Source: an uncultured Paracoccaceae bacterium
Lineage (GTDB): Bacteria; Pseudomonadota; Alphaproteobacteria; Rhodobacterales; Rhodobacteraceae
Direction: 5' to 3'
Assembly (NCBI GenBank): GCA_947494675.1
Contig: CANLVP010000001.1
Location: forward strand, 1,500,001 to 1,564,000
Length of the DNA: 64,000 nt
Position 1 is the stretch's first letter. Every line of letters begins with the position of its first letter. A program made the translations under genes and the position numbers. The notes below the pieces were generated by a model. It was given only the letters and a program-made list of their open reading frames with translations, had not been told where the DNA came from and searched no databases. Below, piece by piece: positions 1-9,937 of the stretch.

Positions 1-1891
<1,891 letters not shown>

Positions 1892-1980
1892 ATCCAGTAG
1901 AAGGGAGACCTTCGACTGATCTTCAAGATACATACACAACATTAGCCGTACATGGCTTGGAACCTGATGTTCTTTTTTTG

Positions 1981-2096
1981 GTGTGGTGGTCATAGCGTGA
2001 GCAAAACACCCGATCCCATCCCGAACTCGGCCGTTAAGTGCCACAGCGCTGATGGTACTGCGTCTTAAGACGTGGGAGAGTAAGTCACTGCCACAC
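1981..2096 (+). rRNA. rrf: 5S ribosomal RNA
   Basis: About 116 nt, beginning GTGTGGTGGTCATAGCGTGAGC and closing with the complementary CTGCCACACC. It contains the 5S signature CCGATCCCATCCCGAACTCGG and GATGGTACTGCGTC. It lies about 90 nt behind 23S in the usual order and is followed within 50 nt by a rho-independent terminator. Ends are set by terminal-helix pairing and may be off by 1-2 nt. Confidence 0.96.
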
Positions 2097-2144
2097 CTAA
2101 TAAAGAACATTAGGGTATCTCTCTGACGATGATCATAACAAACG

Positions 2145-2168
2145 GCGCCGCTTTGCGGCGCTTTTTGC
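2145..2168 (+). terminator. rho-independent terminator after 5S rRNA
   Basis: Perfect 7-bp GC stem (GCGCCGC, loop TTT, GCGGCGC) followed by TTTTT on the plus strand. It would end the rRNA transcript here, before the initiator tRNA 900 nt further on. The reverse side lacks a good U tract, so it is a weaker stop for the opposing sulfotransferase gene. Confidence 0.85.
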
Positions 2169-2193
2169 GTTTTAGGGCCAAGTTTTTGGCCTA

Positions 2194-2922
2194 TTAGGTC
2201 TCAATCGCCCAATCGGCGTGTCCCAAATCCTCCAAAACCGCGATCACTTGGTCCCGATCTTCAGGGATGAAGCGGTCTAGCAGGTTATTGGAGTGAATTT
2301 TGGCCAATGGGATCTCCAAATCCGCAGAATTGAGGTTCAAAAATGGTGGAATGCGCCCAATTTGTCCGTTGAGGATGTCGCTGTAGCTGAAGAAAAGGCA
2401 GGGCCCTTCTGCTTTTTGGCGCACTTGTTCGAAATTGCGCTGCTGACCACGGACGAATTTTCGGAAGCGTTGTTCCTCAAAGGCAAGTTTGAGCGGTTCT
2501 TTGGCCTCCGCCGGGCCATTATTGCTGTGCCAGACACCCGATTTGCGCGCTAATTCTTGCGAAGAGAAACCGCCAAGCTTGTTTTTTCGCTCCAGGATAA
2601 TCTTGTGGACGTCCGGATCGCGCAGAATGGCGTCGCTGGTGTCCCGTTCCTGTCCTGGCCACATCTTGAACCCGACGCAAGGATGTCCGTCGCCGTGGTT
2701 TAGGATGTCGTAGGCAAACTGAATGGGTGCGGTTTCGCGCAGGCCAATGTCATGATTGGCCAGAAAATCCGCGCTGAAATCATCTTGGGTCCGCTTGCGG
2801 TGGAAAATTTCTTCGTGAGCGCGGACATCGGGATGGGACCGTAGCGTCCGCATGACCACTGTCGTGCCGCTCCGCGCTGTCGAGATCAGCACAAAACGGG
2901 TTTTTGGCCTGTTAGTCGACAT
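2194..2922 (-). CDS. sulfotransferase family protein, Stf0-like, inside the rrn operon
   Basis: 242 aa. The N-terminus carries a PAPS 5'-phosphosulfate-binding loop of the form ISTARSGTT at residues 13-21, and a conserved HEEIF follows about 25 residues later, as in Stf0/LPS-type sulfotransferases. The family moves sulfate from PAPS to a carbohydrate or lipid acceptor; the acceptor here is unknown. The start at 2922 is chosen because AAGGGA sits 6 nt upstream; the frame stays open to 3015. The gene lies antisense between 5S and tRNA-fMet, where related bacteria have only a short spacer. By eye its base composition is more AT-rich than its neighbours, which suggests acquisition, but no mobile-element gene or clear long direct repeat flanks it. 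Confidence 0.85.
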   Translation of the reverse strand: MSTNRPKTRFVLISTARSGTTVVMRTLRSHPDVRAHEEIFHRKRTQDDFSADFLANHDIGLRETAPIQFAYDILNHGDGHPCVGFKMWPGQERDTSDAILRDPDVHKIILERKNKLGGFSSQELARKSGVWHSNNGPAEAKEPLKLAFEEQRFRKFVRGQQRNFEQVRQKAEGPCLFFSYSDILNGQIGRIPPFLNLNSADLEIPLAKIHSNNLLDRFIPEDRDQVIAVLEDLGHADWAIET

Positions 2923-3035
2923 TATCATTCCCTTCCCGTTTCTTGGGCGACCATCGGTTTGCAACGTGGGCGTGTCAACAGAGCCGTCACATCGAAAAAA
3001 GGGCGAAAGAATCACGGATTCAAGAGCAGACCCCC

Positions 3036-3064
3036 TTGCAGTCCTGATCCGCTAGGCCTAATTA
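3036..3064 (+). promoter_or_regulatory. candidate sigma-70 promoter for tRNA-fMet
   Basis: TTGCAG at 3036-3041, 17-nt spacer, TAATTA at 3059-3064, and the tRNA begins 13 nt later at 3077. Spacing is ideal and both hexamers match 4 of 6 consensus bases. It would let the initiator tRNA be transcribed independently of the rRNA operon, whose transcript should stop at the terminator near 2145-2168. Assigned by pattern only. Confidence 0.5.
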
Positions 3065-3076
3065 ACCCGGACTTGG

Positions 3077-3153
<77 letters not shown>

Positions 3154-3154
3154 A

Positions 3155-3186
3155 GACAAACCGCCCTCTGGGCGGTTTTGTCGTTT
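3155..3186 (+). terminator. terminator after tRNA-fMet
   Basis: Inverted repeat GACAAACCGCCC / GGGCGGTTTTGTC with a 3-nt TCT loop, with T-rich sequence in and after the right arm, directly behind the CCA end. It closes the tRNA transcript. Confidence 0.75.
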
Positions 3187-3252
3187 CTGGGCCTTGCGTT
3201 GGACAGCGCCGGGCCTGCGCCGTAGAAGTTGGGTAACGAAACGGAGTTCCCG

Positions 3253-3951
3253 ATGTCCCACGTCTTTCCACCCCGCGTTTTGCCGAGCCTCCCGATTGTG
3301 GATCGCGATGACCGCTACAGCGTGTCGCGGATTTTCTGCGTTGGGCGGAACTATGCGGCCCATGCGGCAGAGATGGGTGATGTGGTTGACCGGGAGGCGC
3401 CGTGGTATTTCATGAAGTCGGCTTTTGCCTTGGCAGATGGAGGGCAGACGCTGCCCTATCCGCCGGGCACCGAGAATTTTCACTACGAAATGGAGCTTGT
3501 CGTTGTCCTTGGTGACGCGCTGTTTCAGGCGGATATCGCAGCGTCCGAGGCGGCAATTTACGGTTATGCCTGCGGGCTTGATATGACGCGGCGGGACCGG
3601 CAGCAGGATGGTAAGGACCATCGACGGCCTTGGGACCTGGGCAAAGACATTGAGGATGGCGCAGTTATTGCGCCGATTACACAGCGCGATGCGCTGGGGG
3701 CTTTGGACGGTCGGCGGATTGAGCTGACGGTCAACGGCGAGACAAAGCAAAAGTCGACGTTGGATCATATGGCGTGGAGCTGTGCCGAGATCATCAGCCA
3801 TTTGTCGCGTTACTATCACTTGGCCCCTGGCGACATCATCATGACGGGCACCCCTGCTGGGGTTGGACCGGTCGTCGCAGGTGACATTATTCGGGGCGAG
3901 ATTGATGGGCTTGAACCCGTCACATTGACGATCGGACCTCCGCACACATGA
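3253..3951 (+). CDS. fumarylacetoacetate hydrolase family protein
   Basis: 232 aa, the short single-domain FAH type (fumarylpyruvate hydrolase / acylpyruvase-like), which hydrolyses C-C bonds of diketo acids with a divalent metal. The N-terminal FCVGRNYAAHAAEMG motif, the metal ligands in NFHYEMELVVVLG and the Asp in YACGLDMTRRD are present, as is the C-terminal MTGTPAGVGP turn. ATG 3253 is preferred over an upstream TTG because ACGGAG lies 6 nt before it. It overlaps the next gene by 4 nt (ATGA). Substrate cannot be told from sequence. Confidence 0.88.
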   Translation: MSHVFPPRVLPSLPIVDRDDRYSVSRIFCVGRNYAAHAAEMGDVVDREAPWYFMKSAFALADGGQTLPYPPGTENFHYEMELVVVLGDALFQADIAASEAAIYGYACGLDMTRRDRQQDGKDHRRPWDLGKDIEDGAVIAPITQRDALGALDGRRIELTVNGETKQKSTLDHMAWSCAEIISHLSRYYHLAPGDIIMTGTPAGVGPVVAGDIIRGEIDGLEPVTLTIGPPHT

Positions 3952-5159
3952 CGGTCAATACGGTGATCATCGCGAGCGATACGGCAGAGCTGAATGGCGG
4001 CATCGGCAAGGTGGTGGTGACCTCGGCGATTGCATTGGTCGCATTTGGGGTGGAGGTCGTGGTTTTCTGCCCACTGGCCGGTGTTGAACCTGCGCTGGAG
4101 AAAGCGGGGGTCACGGTAGCGAACCTTGAGGGGCAGGCCCCATCGGAAGACCCAAACCGAATACGCGGCATGGCGCGGGGGATTTGGAATGGTCGCGCGG
4201 CGCGGGCCTTGCGCGCGCTTTGCAGCAATTACGATCCGGCGACGACAGTTTTACATTGCCACGGGTTTTCAAAAGGCCTGTCGCCAGCCATTGGGCCGGT
4301 CTTGGTGGATGGACCGCTTAGACATCTTTATACGATGCACGAGTACTTTGTGGCGTGCCCGAACGGGGCATTTTTTGATTTCCCACGTGCGGAGATTTGC
4401 ACCCGAAAGCCGATGGGCCTGTCCTGTCTGACCACCCAATGCGACAGCCGACATGCGGTGCATAAGATGTGGCGTGTGGCGCGTCAGGCCGCTTTGCGGG
4501 GTCCGGGAAAAATGCCGCGCGGGTTGCGGGATGTGGCCTATATCTCAGACATGCAAAGGGGGATCATGGCGCCGCATCTGCGGGACGGCACGCGGCTGCA
4601 TCATGTCGCAAATCCGGTTGATATTGGGGAGGGTCCTCGGGTCGTGGCCGAAGAGAACGACCTGTTTGTCTTTGTGGGGCGGCTAGAGCCGGACAAAGGC
4701 GCGTTGGATTTCGCCAAAGCCACGAAAGAGGCCGGTGTGCGGGCGGCTTTTGTGGGAAGCGGAAGTCAAGACGAGGATATTCGCGCGCTTTTGCCTGATG
4801 CCGAAATCACCGGCTGGGTCGGCCCCGATGACGTGGCAATTTGGCTAGGGCGCGCGCGGGCTTTGGTTTTTCCAAGCCTATGGCAAGAGACCTTTGGTCT
4901 TGTCGCTTATGAGGCGTTGGGGCGCGGCGTTCCGGTGATCACCGGTGCGTGGAACGCGGCCAGCGAGGCGATCACGCAAGGCGAAAACGGGATCATTTAT
5001 CCAAATGCCAATGGGCTGACTGACGCCATAAAGCAGATGGATGCGAGCGCAGCGGGTGCCATGTCACGCGCCGCTTATGACCGCAAAGCCACCTATGGCC
5101 TGACCCCCGGCGCCCATGCCGAACGCTTGATCGCGGTCTATTCCGACATTTTGCAATAA
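3948..5159 (+). CDS. glycosyltransferase family 4 protein
   Basis: 403 aa, GT-B fold retaining glycosyltransferase. The N-terminal domain begins with a GGIGKVV donor/acceptor loop. The C-terminal domain has FVGRLEPDKG near residue 243 and the E-x7-E-type nucleotide-sugar motif in ETFGLVAYEALGRG near residue 313. No signal peptide or membrane segment is visible, so it acts on the cytoplasmic side. It is translationally coupled (4-nt overlap) to the FAH-family gene, an odd pairing with no obvious pathway link. Sugar and acceptor are unknown; envelope polysaccharide or glycolipid synthesis is an inference. Confidence 0.85.
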   Translation: MTVNTVIIASDTAELNGGIGKVVVTSAIALVAFGVEVVVFCPLAGVEPALEKAGVTVANLEGQAPSEDPNRIRGMARGIWNGRAARALRALCSNYDPATTVLHCHGFSKGLSPAIGPVLVDGPLRHLYTMHEYFVACPNGAFFDFPRAEICTRKPMGLSCLTTQCDSRHAVHKMWRVARQAALRGPGKMPRGLRDVAYISDMQRGIMAPHLRDGTRLHHVANPVDIGEGPRVVAEENDLFVFVGRLEPDKGALDFAKATKEAGVRAAFVGSGSQDEDIRALLPDAEITGWVGPDDVAIWLGRARALVFPSLWQETFGLVAYEALGRGVPVITGAWNAASEAITQGENGIIYPNANGLTDAIKQMDASAAGAMSRAAYDRKATYGLTPGAHAERLIAVYSDILQ

Positions 5160-5246
5160 TGCACAGTGGTGTCGCAGGCGCGTGACCTTTCCTATCCTTG
5201 GGCGCGGCGATAGTGTCGGCCAAAGATCAGTTGAAAGAGCCAGAAC

Positions 5247-6173
5247 ATGTCCAGCGTTGTGTCGGTCAGAAACCTGCGGAAATCGTATGCCGGTGGTTTT
5301 GAGGCGTTGAAATCCGTAAATCTTGAGATCGAGGAAGGCGAGATACTGGCATTGCTCGGCCCCAATGGTGCTGGGAAAACTACTTTGATTTCAACAATTT
5401 GCGGAATTGCCGTGCCAACGGAAGGCACGATTTCGGTTGGTGGTTTTGACACTGTCGCGGATTTTCGGGCGGCGCGGAACCTGATCGGCCTTGTGCCGCA
5501 AGAGATCAACTTGGAACCCTTTGAGACCGTGATGAACACCGTGCGCTTTTCCCGTGGGCTGTTCGGGAAGCCGCGTGACGATGCCTATCTGGAGAAGGTC
5601 TTGGGCCAGCTATCGCTGAGCGACAAGAAAGACGCCAAGATCATGATGCTGTCGGGCGGGATGAAGCGCCGGGTGCTGATCGCCAAGGCGCTCAGCCACG
5701 AGCCACGGGTGCTTTTCCTTGATGAGCCCACCGCTGGCGTAGACGTGGAGCTGCGCAAAGACATGTGGGACGTGGTCGCGGGGCTGAAAGCCAGCGGCGT
5801 CACGATCATCCTGACCACGCATTACATCGAAGAGGCCGAAGCCATCGCCGACCGGGTTGGCGTGATCAGCAAGGGCGAGATTTTGCTGGTGCAGGACAAG
5901 GCCGAGCTGATGGCACAGATGGGCCAAAAGCAGCTGAGCATCGAACTCTCGCAGCCCATCGATACCGTTCCAGAGGCGCTGGCCAGTTATGCGCTTGAGC
6001 GTGGTGGGGATGGGCAGTCGCTGATCTATACCTATGACACGCGCGGTGACCGGACGGGCATCAGGACGTTGTTGAATGATCTGTCAAACGCGGGGCTGAC
6101 GATGGTCGATCTGCAAACCAAGCAAAGCAGCCTCGAAGATATTTTCGTTGGCATGGTGAAAGAAGACGCATGA
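5247..6173 (+). CDS. ABC-2 type transporter, ATP-binding subunit
   Basis: 308 aa. Walker [10 protein letters not shown] at residues 38-46, Q-loop in LVPQE near 85, signature LSGGMKRR at 135-142, Walker [11 protein letters not shown] from 155 and the switch His in [14 protein letters not shown]. The C-terminal extension of about 90 residues is typical of CcmA/NodI/YadG-type export ATPases. It pairs with the overlapping permease gene (ATGA, 4 nt) to form an inner-membrane exporter. Substrate unknown; the upstream glycosyltransferase may make the exported molecule, but an 87-nt gap separates them. Confidence 0.93.
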   Translation: MSSVVSVRNLRKSYAGGFEALKSVNLEIEEGEILALLGPNGAGKTTLISTICGIAVPTEGTISVGGFDTVADFRAARNLIGLVPQEINLEPFETVMNTVRFSRGLFGKPRDDAYLEKVLGQLSLSDKKDAKIMMLSGGMKRRVLIAKALSHEPRVLFLDEPTAGVDVELRKDMWDVVAGLKASGVTIILTTHYIEEAEAIADRVGVISKGEILLVQDKAELMAQMGQKQLSIELSQPIDTVPEALASYALERGGDGQSLIYTYDTRGDRTGIRTLLNDLSNAGLTMVDLQTKQSSLEDIFVGMVKEDA

Positions 6174-6931
6174 ACCTGACAGCGGTAAAATCCATCTACA
6201 TCTTTGAAATGCAGCGGTTCTTTCGCACGATCACGCAAAGCCTTGTGTCGCCTGTGCTATCGACTTCGCTCTACTTTGTGGTCTTTGGCGCTGCAATCGG
6301 CAGCCGGATCGAACAGGTTGAAGGCGTGAGCTACGGCGCGTTCATTGTGCCGGGGCTGATCATGCTCAGCGTGATGACGCAGGCCACATCAAACGCCAGC
6401 TTTGGCATTTATTTCCCTAAATTCATCGGCACAATCTATGAGCTGTTGTCAGCCCCGGTGAACTTTCTTGAAATCACAGCAGGCTATGTGGGGGCGGCGG
6501 CGACCAAGGCGTTGATCATTGGATTGATCATTTTGGCCACCGCGTTTCTGTTCGTCGATATTCAAATCGCACATCCCCTGGCGATGTTGGCATTTCTGGT
6601 GATGACTTGTTTCAGCTTTGCCTTGTTGGGCTTCATCATCGGGATTTGGGCGGGAAATTTTGAGCAGCTGCAGCTGATCCCTTTGCTGATTATCACACCG
6701 CTCGTTTTCCTTGGCGGGTCGTTTTATTCGATCACCATGCTGCCGCCGATTTGGCAGACGGTCACCATGTTCAACCCCGTCGTCTATCTGATTTCGGGGT
6801 TCCGCTGGGCGTTCTTTGGCACGGCGGACGTGGGCATCGGGATATCGTTATTCGCGATTTTGTTCTTTATCGCGATCTGTTTGACGGCGATTTGGTGGAT
6901 TTTCCGCACAGGATGGCGGATTCGACAGTGA
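6170..6931 (+). CDS. ABC-2 type transporter, permease subunit
   Basis: 253 aa integral membrane protein with about six hydrophobic segments and the ABC-2 signature region ending in [19 protein letters not shown] before the last helices. It resembles YadH/NodJ permeases and is the membrane partner of the ATPase encoded just upstream, with which it overlaps by 4 nt. The N-terminal amphipathic helix (about residues 1-20) precedes the first membrane segment, as usual in this family. Confidence 0.92.
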   Translation: MNLTAVKSIYIFEMQRFFRTITQSLVSPVLSTSLYFVVFGAAIGSRIEQVEGVSYGAFIVPGLIMLSVMTQATSNASFGIYFPKFIGTIYELLSAPVNFLEITAGYVGAAATKALIIGLIILATAFLFVDIQIAHPLAMLAFLVMTCFSFALLGFIIGIWAGNFEQLQLIPLLIITPLVFLGGSFYSITMLPPIWQTVTMFNPVVYLISGFRWAFFGTADVGIGISLFAILFFIAICLTAIWWIFRTGWRIRQ

Positions 6932-6983
6932 CGTTGGGGTTACGCCCTTGTTGCAGGGCGTGATGCGGCCTAAGTCAGCCGGT

Positions 6984-7778
6984 ATGAAGCACCTTATCCC
7001 GTTTATGAAATCTGAACCGTTGGTGAATGTGGTCCGCCTACAAGGCGCGATCAGCAACAGCGGTCAGGGATTGGACGACCCGTCCCTTGCCAGTGTGATC
7101 GAAAAAGCGTTTCGCAGGGGCAAACCCGTCGCGGTCGCATTGCAGATCAATTGCCCCGGCGGCAGCCCTGTGCAGTCTTCGCTGATCGCGGCCCGCATCC
7201 GACGATTGTCCGAGGAAAAGGACGTGCCCGTTTTTGCATTTGTCGAGGACGTTGCGGCGTCCGGCGGCTATTGGCTGGCCTGTGCGGCGGACGAAATCTA
7301 TGCCGACCTAAGCAGTCTGGTGGGGTCGATTGGCGTCATCTCGGCCGGGTTTGGGATGCAGGACCTGATCGCGAATTATGGTGTCGAACGGCGCGTGCAT
7401 ACGGCAGGCACATCGAAGTCCATGCTGGACCCATTCCAAAAGGAAAAGCCTGCGGATGTGAAACGTCTGAAAGGCTGGCTGGATCAGTTGCACTCAAACT
7501 TCATCGATCATGTCAAAGCACGTCGCGGCGCGAAGCTGACCGAGAATGACGCGCTGTTCACTGGCGAGGTCTGGATTGGGCAAAACGCGGTGGATGAGGG
7601 GCTGATCGATGGCATCGACCATCTGGTCCCCTTTATGAAGGCGCGGTTTGGCGACAAGGTGCGTCTGCGTCGCTATGGCCCGAAACGCAGCGTGTTTCAG
7701 CGGTTAGGTGCGAGCCTGACAGCCGCCACCGTTGCGGGCATCGAAGATCGCGCTGCCTTCGCCAGGTTCGGGCTTTAA
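6984..7778 (+). CDS. S49 family serine protease, SohB/SppA-like
   Basis: 264 aa from ATG 6984; in-frame starts at 6948 (TTG) and 6963 (ATG) are also open. Members are Ser/Lys dyad peptidases of the inner-membrane face that degrade signal peptides or membrane proteins. The nucleophile lies in VAASGGYWLACAAD and the general-base Lys is probably in TAGTSKSMLDPF about 50 residues later. There is no clear transmembrane helix at the N-terminus with this start, so the protein looks like a single-domain soluble S49 member. It is followed 1 nt later by a 55-aa membrane protein and then an antiporter, suggesting one transcript. Confidence 0.88.
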   Translation: MKHLIPFMKSEPLVNVVRLQGAISNSGQGLDDPSLASVIEKAFRRGKPVAVALQINCPGGSPVQSSLIAARIRRLSEEKDVPVFAFVEDVAASGGYWLACAADEIYADLSSLVGSIGVISAGFGMQDLIANYGVERRVHTAGTSKSMLDPFQKEKPADVKRLKGWLDQLHSNFIDHVKARRGAKLTENDALFTGEVWIGQNAVDEGLIDGIDHLVPFMKARFGDKVRLRRYGPKRSVFQRLGASLTAATVAGIEDRAAFARFGL

Positions 7779-7779
7779 C

Positions 7780-7947
7780 GTGCTGATAAAAATCGTCGCA
7801 CTCTTCCTTGCTTTCATGGCCGTCTTGGCGATGTTCGGAAAGTTCCGCTTTCCGGGGCAGGACAAGCTGGCGGCGGCAAAATGTAAGACATGCGGTCGTT
7901 ACCGCATAGGCAAAGGGCCGTGCGCCTGCGGGCGGGGAAAGACCTGA
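7780..7947 (+). CDS. small membrane protein with C-terminal zinc-ribbon-like Cys motifs
   Basis: 55 aa, GTG start one base after the protease stop codon. One hydrophobic helix (about residues 2-18) is followed by a basic linker and a tail containing CKTC, then CACGRGKT: two Cys pairs spaced like a compact zinc ribbon. Its stop codon shares one base with the next gene's ATG, so it is translationally coupled on both sides. I do not recognise a named family. A role as a small partner of the protease or the antiporter is an inference from position alone. Confidence 0.75.
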   Translation: MLIKIVALFLAFMAVLAMFGKFRFPGQDKLAAAKCKTCGRYRIGKGPCACGRGKT

Positions 7948-8888
7948 TGGACTGGATTTATGTGATTGTTGGGTTGGTGATCCTGCTGCTGGCGGGCGAT
8001 AGCCTTGTCAAAGGCGCGGTGAATATGTCGCTGCGCCTCGGCGTGCCAGCGCTGATCGTGTCACTGACCATCGTGGCCTTTGGCACATCCGCGCCAGAGC
8101 TTTTGATCTCAATCCAGGCGATCCTTGACGGTGTGCCGGGCATTGCCTTGGGCAATGTCGTGGGGTCAAACACGGCCAACATCCTGCTTGTCTTGGGGAT
8201 CCCCGCGCTTTTGGCGACGATGCACACCTCTGAATGTGACACGCGCAAAAGCTACCTTCAGATGATCGCGGCGACGGCACTGTTCATCGCCTTGGCCTTT
8301 ACTGGCGTCTTTACGTGGTGGAGCGGGCTGATCTTGTTGGCGGCGCTAGCAGCGATGTTGGGCCATGCAATGCTTGAGGTGAAACGCCACCGCCGCGCCA
8401 GCGCTGACGATGAAGAAGAGATTGAAGGCGCGGACCCAAGTCTCAGTTGGGCGAAGATCGCGATGTTTCTGGTCTTGGGCATGATCGGCCTGCCGTTGGG
8501 CGCGAACCTTTTGGTTGAGGGATCGACGAATATCGCACGCGCATATGGCATCACGGAAACTGTGATCGGCTTGACGCTGGTCGCGATCGGGACGTCCCTG
8601 CCAGAGCTTGCGACGACCGTGATGGCGGCGCTGCGCAGGCAGGCAGACGTGGCTTTGGGCAATGTCATCGGGTCGAACATGTTCAACCTGTTGGGCATCA
8701 TCGGTGTGGCAAGCCTTGTCGGGCCGATCCCGGTCGATCCGCAATTCCTGAGCTTTGATCTTTGGGTCATGCTGGGCGCATCCCTGTTGCTGATCCCCTT
8801 CGTATTTATGCGTCAGGATATCACGCGGGTCTGGGGCGTGATGCTGAGCGTGGCTTATGTCACCTACCTTTTCGTGGTGCTGGTCTGA
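7947..8888 (+). CDS. calcium/sodium antiporter, YrbG-like
   Basis: 313 aa, CaCA superfamily. Two inverted halves each carry the ion-binding alpha repeat: FGTSAPELLIS with GNVVGSNTANILL in the first half, and IGTSLPELATT with GNVIGSNMFNLLG in the second. About ten transmembrane segments, with an acidic cytoplasmic loop (DDEEEIEGAD) between the halves. It exchanges Ca2+ for Na+ or H+ across the inner membrane. The ATG at 7947 overlaps the upstream stop by 1 nt. Confidence 0.93.
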   Translation: MDWIYVIVGLVILLLAGDSLVKGAVNMSLRLGVPALIVSLTIVAFGTSAPELLISIQAILDGVPGIALGNVVGSNTANILLVLGIPALLATMHTSECDTRKSYLQMIAATALFIALAFTGVFTWWSGLILLAALAAMLGHAMLEVKRHRRASADDEEEIEGADPSLSWAKIAMFLVLGMIGLPLGANLLVEGSTNIARAYGITETVIGLTLVAIGTSLPELATTVMAALRRQADVALGNVIGSNMFNLLGIIGVASLVGPIPVDPQFLSFDLWVMLGASLLLIPFVFMRQDITRVWGVMLSVAYVTYLFVVLV

Positions 8889-9667
8889 TGCCTGCCGCGC
8901 TGGTGACAGGTGGCGGTGCGCGACTTGGCCGGGCGATGGCACTTTACCTTGGTGAGCGCGGGTATGATGTGGCCGTGCACTATGCCAGTTCTGAAAAGGG
9001 TGCAGAGGACGTCGTTGCAGAGCTTACAGCGATGGGACGAAGCGGCGTTGCGCTGCAGGCGGATCTGCTGGATGAGGCGGCGACACAGGCGCTTCTCCCA
9101 AAGGCTGCCGAAGCGTTGGGTGCGCCGATCTCTTGTCTGGTCAACAACGCGTCGATTTTCGAATACGACAATTTGGGCTCGGCGACCCGCGAAAGTTGGG
9201 ACAGACACATCGAAAGCAACCTGCGGGCACCGTTCGTCTTGACGCAGGCGTTGGCCGCGCAGGCCCCCGATCCTGTGGTGGACGATATTGGCGAGCCCGT
9301 CGCGCAGGCGCTTGTGGTCAACATGCTTGATCAGCGGGTGCAAAAGCTGACCCCGGAATTCATGACCTATACCATTGCCAAGATGGGGTTGTGGGCGTTG
9401 ACGCGGACGGCAGCACAGGCGCTTGCCCCAAAGGTGCGGGTTAACGGCATTGGGCCGGGCCCGACGATCCAGGGTCACCGGCAATCGGCGCAGCATTTTG
9501 ACCGCCAACGCAAGGCTACCATTCTGGAGCGTGGGGCCAACCCAACGGACATTACAGCGGCCTTGGGATACCTGCTGGATGCAAACGCTGTCACTGGGCA
9601 GATGATTGCAGTGGACGGCGGCCAGCACCTTGCGTGGCAAACCCCGGATGTGCTGGGCGTTGAGTGA
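8888..9667 (+). CDS. short-chain dehydrogenase/reductase, pteridine-reductase-like
   Basis: 259 aa Rossmann-fold NAD(P)H reductase. The dinucleotide motif is TGGGARLG, fitting the TGxxxRxG pattern of pteridine reductases (PTR1/FolM) rather than the commoner TGxxxGIG. NNASIFEYD follows near residue 84 and the catalytic YTIAK near 160. FolM-type enzymes reduce dihydrofolate or dihydromonapterin; a pterin role is supported by the motif and by pterin genes elsewhere in the window (moaD, moaE, phhB, folC), but another SDR function is possible. One-base overlap with the antiporter gene. Confidence 0.82.
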   Translation: MPAALVTGGGARLGRAMALYLGERGYDVAVHYASSEKGAEDVVAELTAMGRSGVALQADLLDEAATQALLPKAAEALGAPISCLVNNASIFEYDNLGSATRESWDRHIESNLRAPFVLTQALAAQAPDPVVDDIGEPVAQALVVNMLDQRVQKLTPEFMTYTIAKMGLWALTRTAAQALAPKVRVNGIGPGPTIQGHRQSAQHFDRQRKATILERGANPTDITAALGYLLDANAVTGQMIAVDGGQHLAWQTPDVLGVE

Positions 9668-9712
9668 CCTAAAGGCAAGTTGTGCACCTTTGCGAAATCC
9701 TGTCACAAAACG

Positions 9713-9875
9713 TTAACAAATCACTAACGATTTCAGTGGTTTGGAAATATGTCAAAATTTACCCATAGTTTTCAATGGGATAAAATAATGCACAAAAATT
9801 AGGCAAATCGATGAAGCCCCCGATAATCAACGGAAAAATCTCGATCGCTGCAAATTGCCCACGGAGTTATCCACA
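9713..9875. promoter_or_regulatory. AT-rich gap with a perfect DnaA box and a CtrA-like half-match
   Basis: The 270-nt gap before uvrC is clearly more AT-rich than flanking DNA. It holds TTATCCACA (9867-9875), identical to the strong DnaA box, a 7-of-9 match TTACCCATA (9759-9767), and TTAA-N7-CTAAC (9713-9728), one base from the CtrA consensus. These could control uvrC. A replication-origin role is possible but unsupported by neighbouring genes. Confidence 0.45.
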
Positions 9876-9937
9876 GAAACCGGGGATACCTTTCATCTTG
9901 TTCCTGAGCATTTATCGTTGCAGCAGACAACAGAATC

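Noticed and set aside
2188-3060. Target-site duplication (GGCCTA at both sides) marking a mobile insertion of the sulfotransferase gene
   Set aside because: The shared word is only six bases and nearly palindromic, so a chance match is likely; no transposase or integrase is present.
9668-9937. Chromosomal replication origin
   Set aside because: Only one perfect DnaA box, no dnaA, hemE or par genes nearby; reported as regulatory instead.
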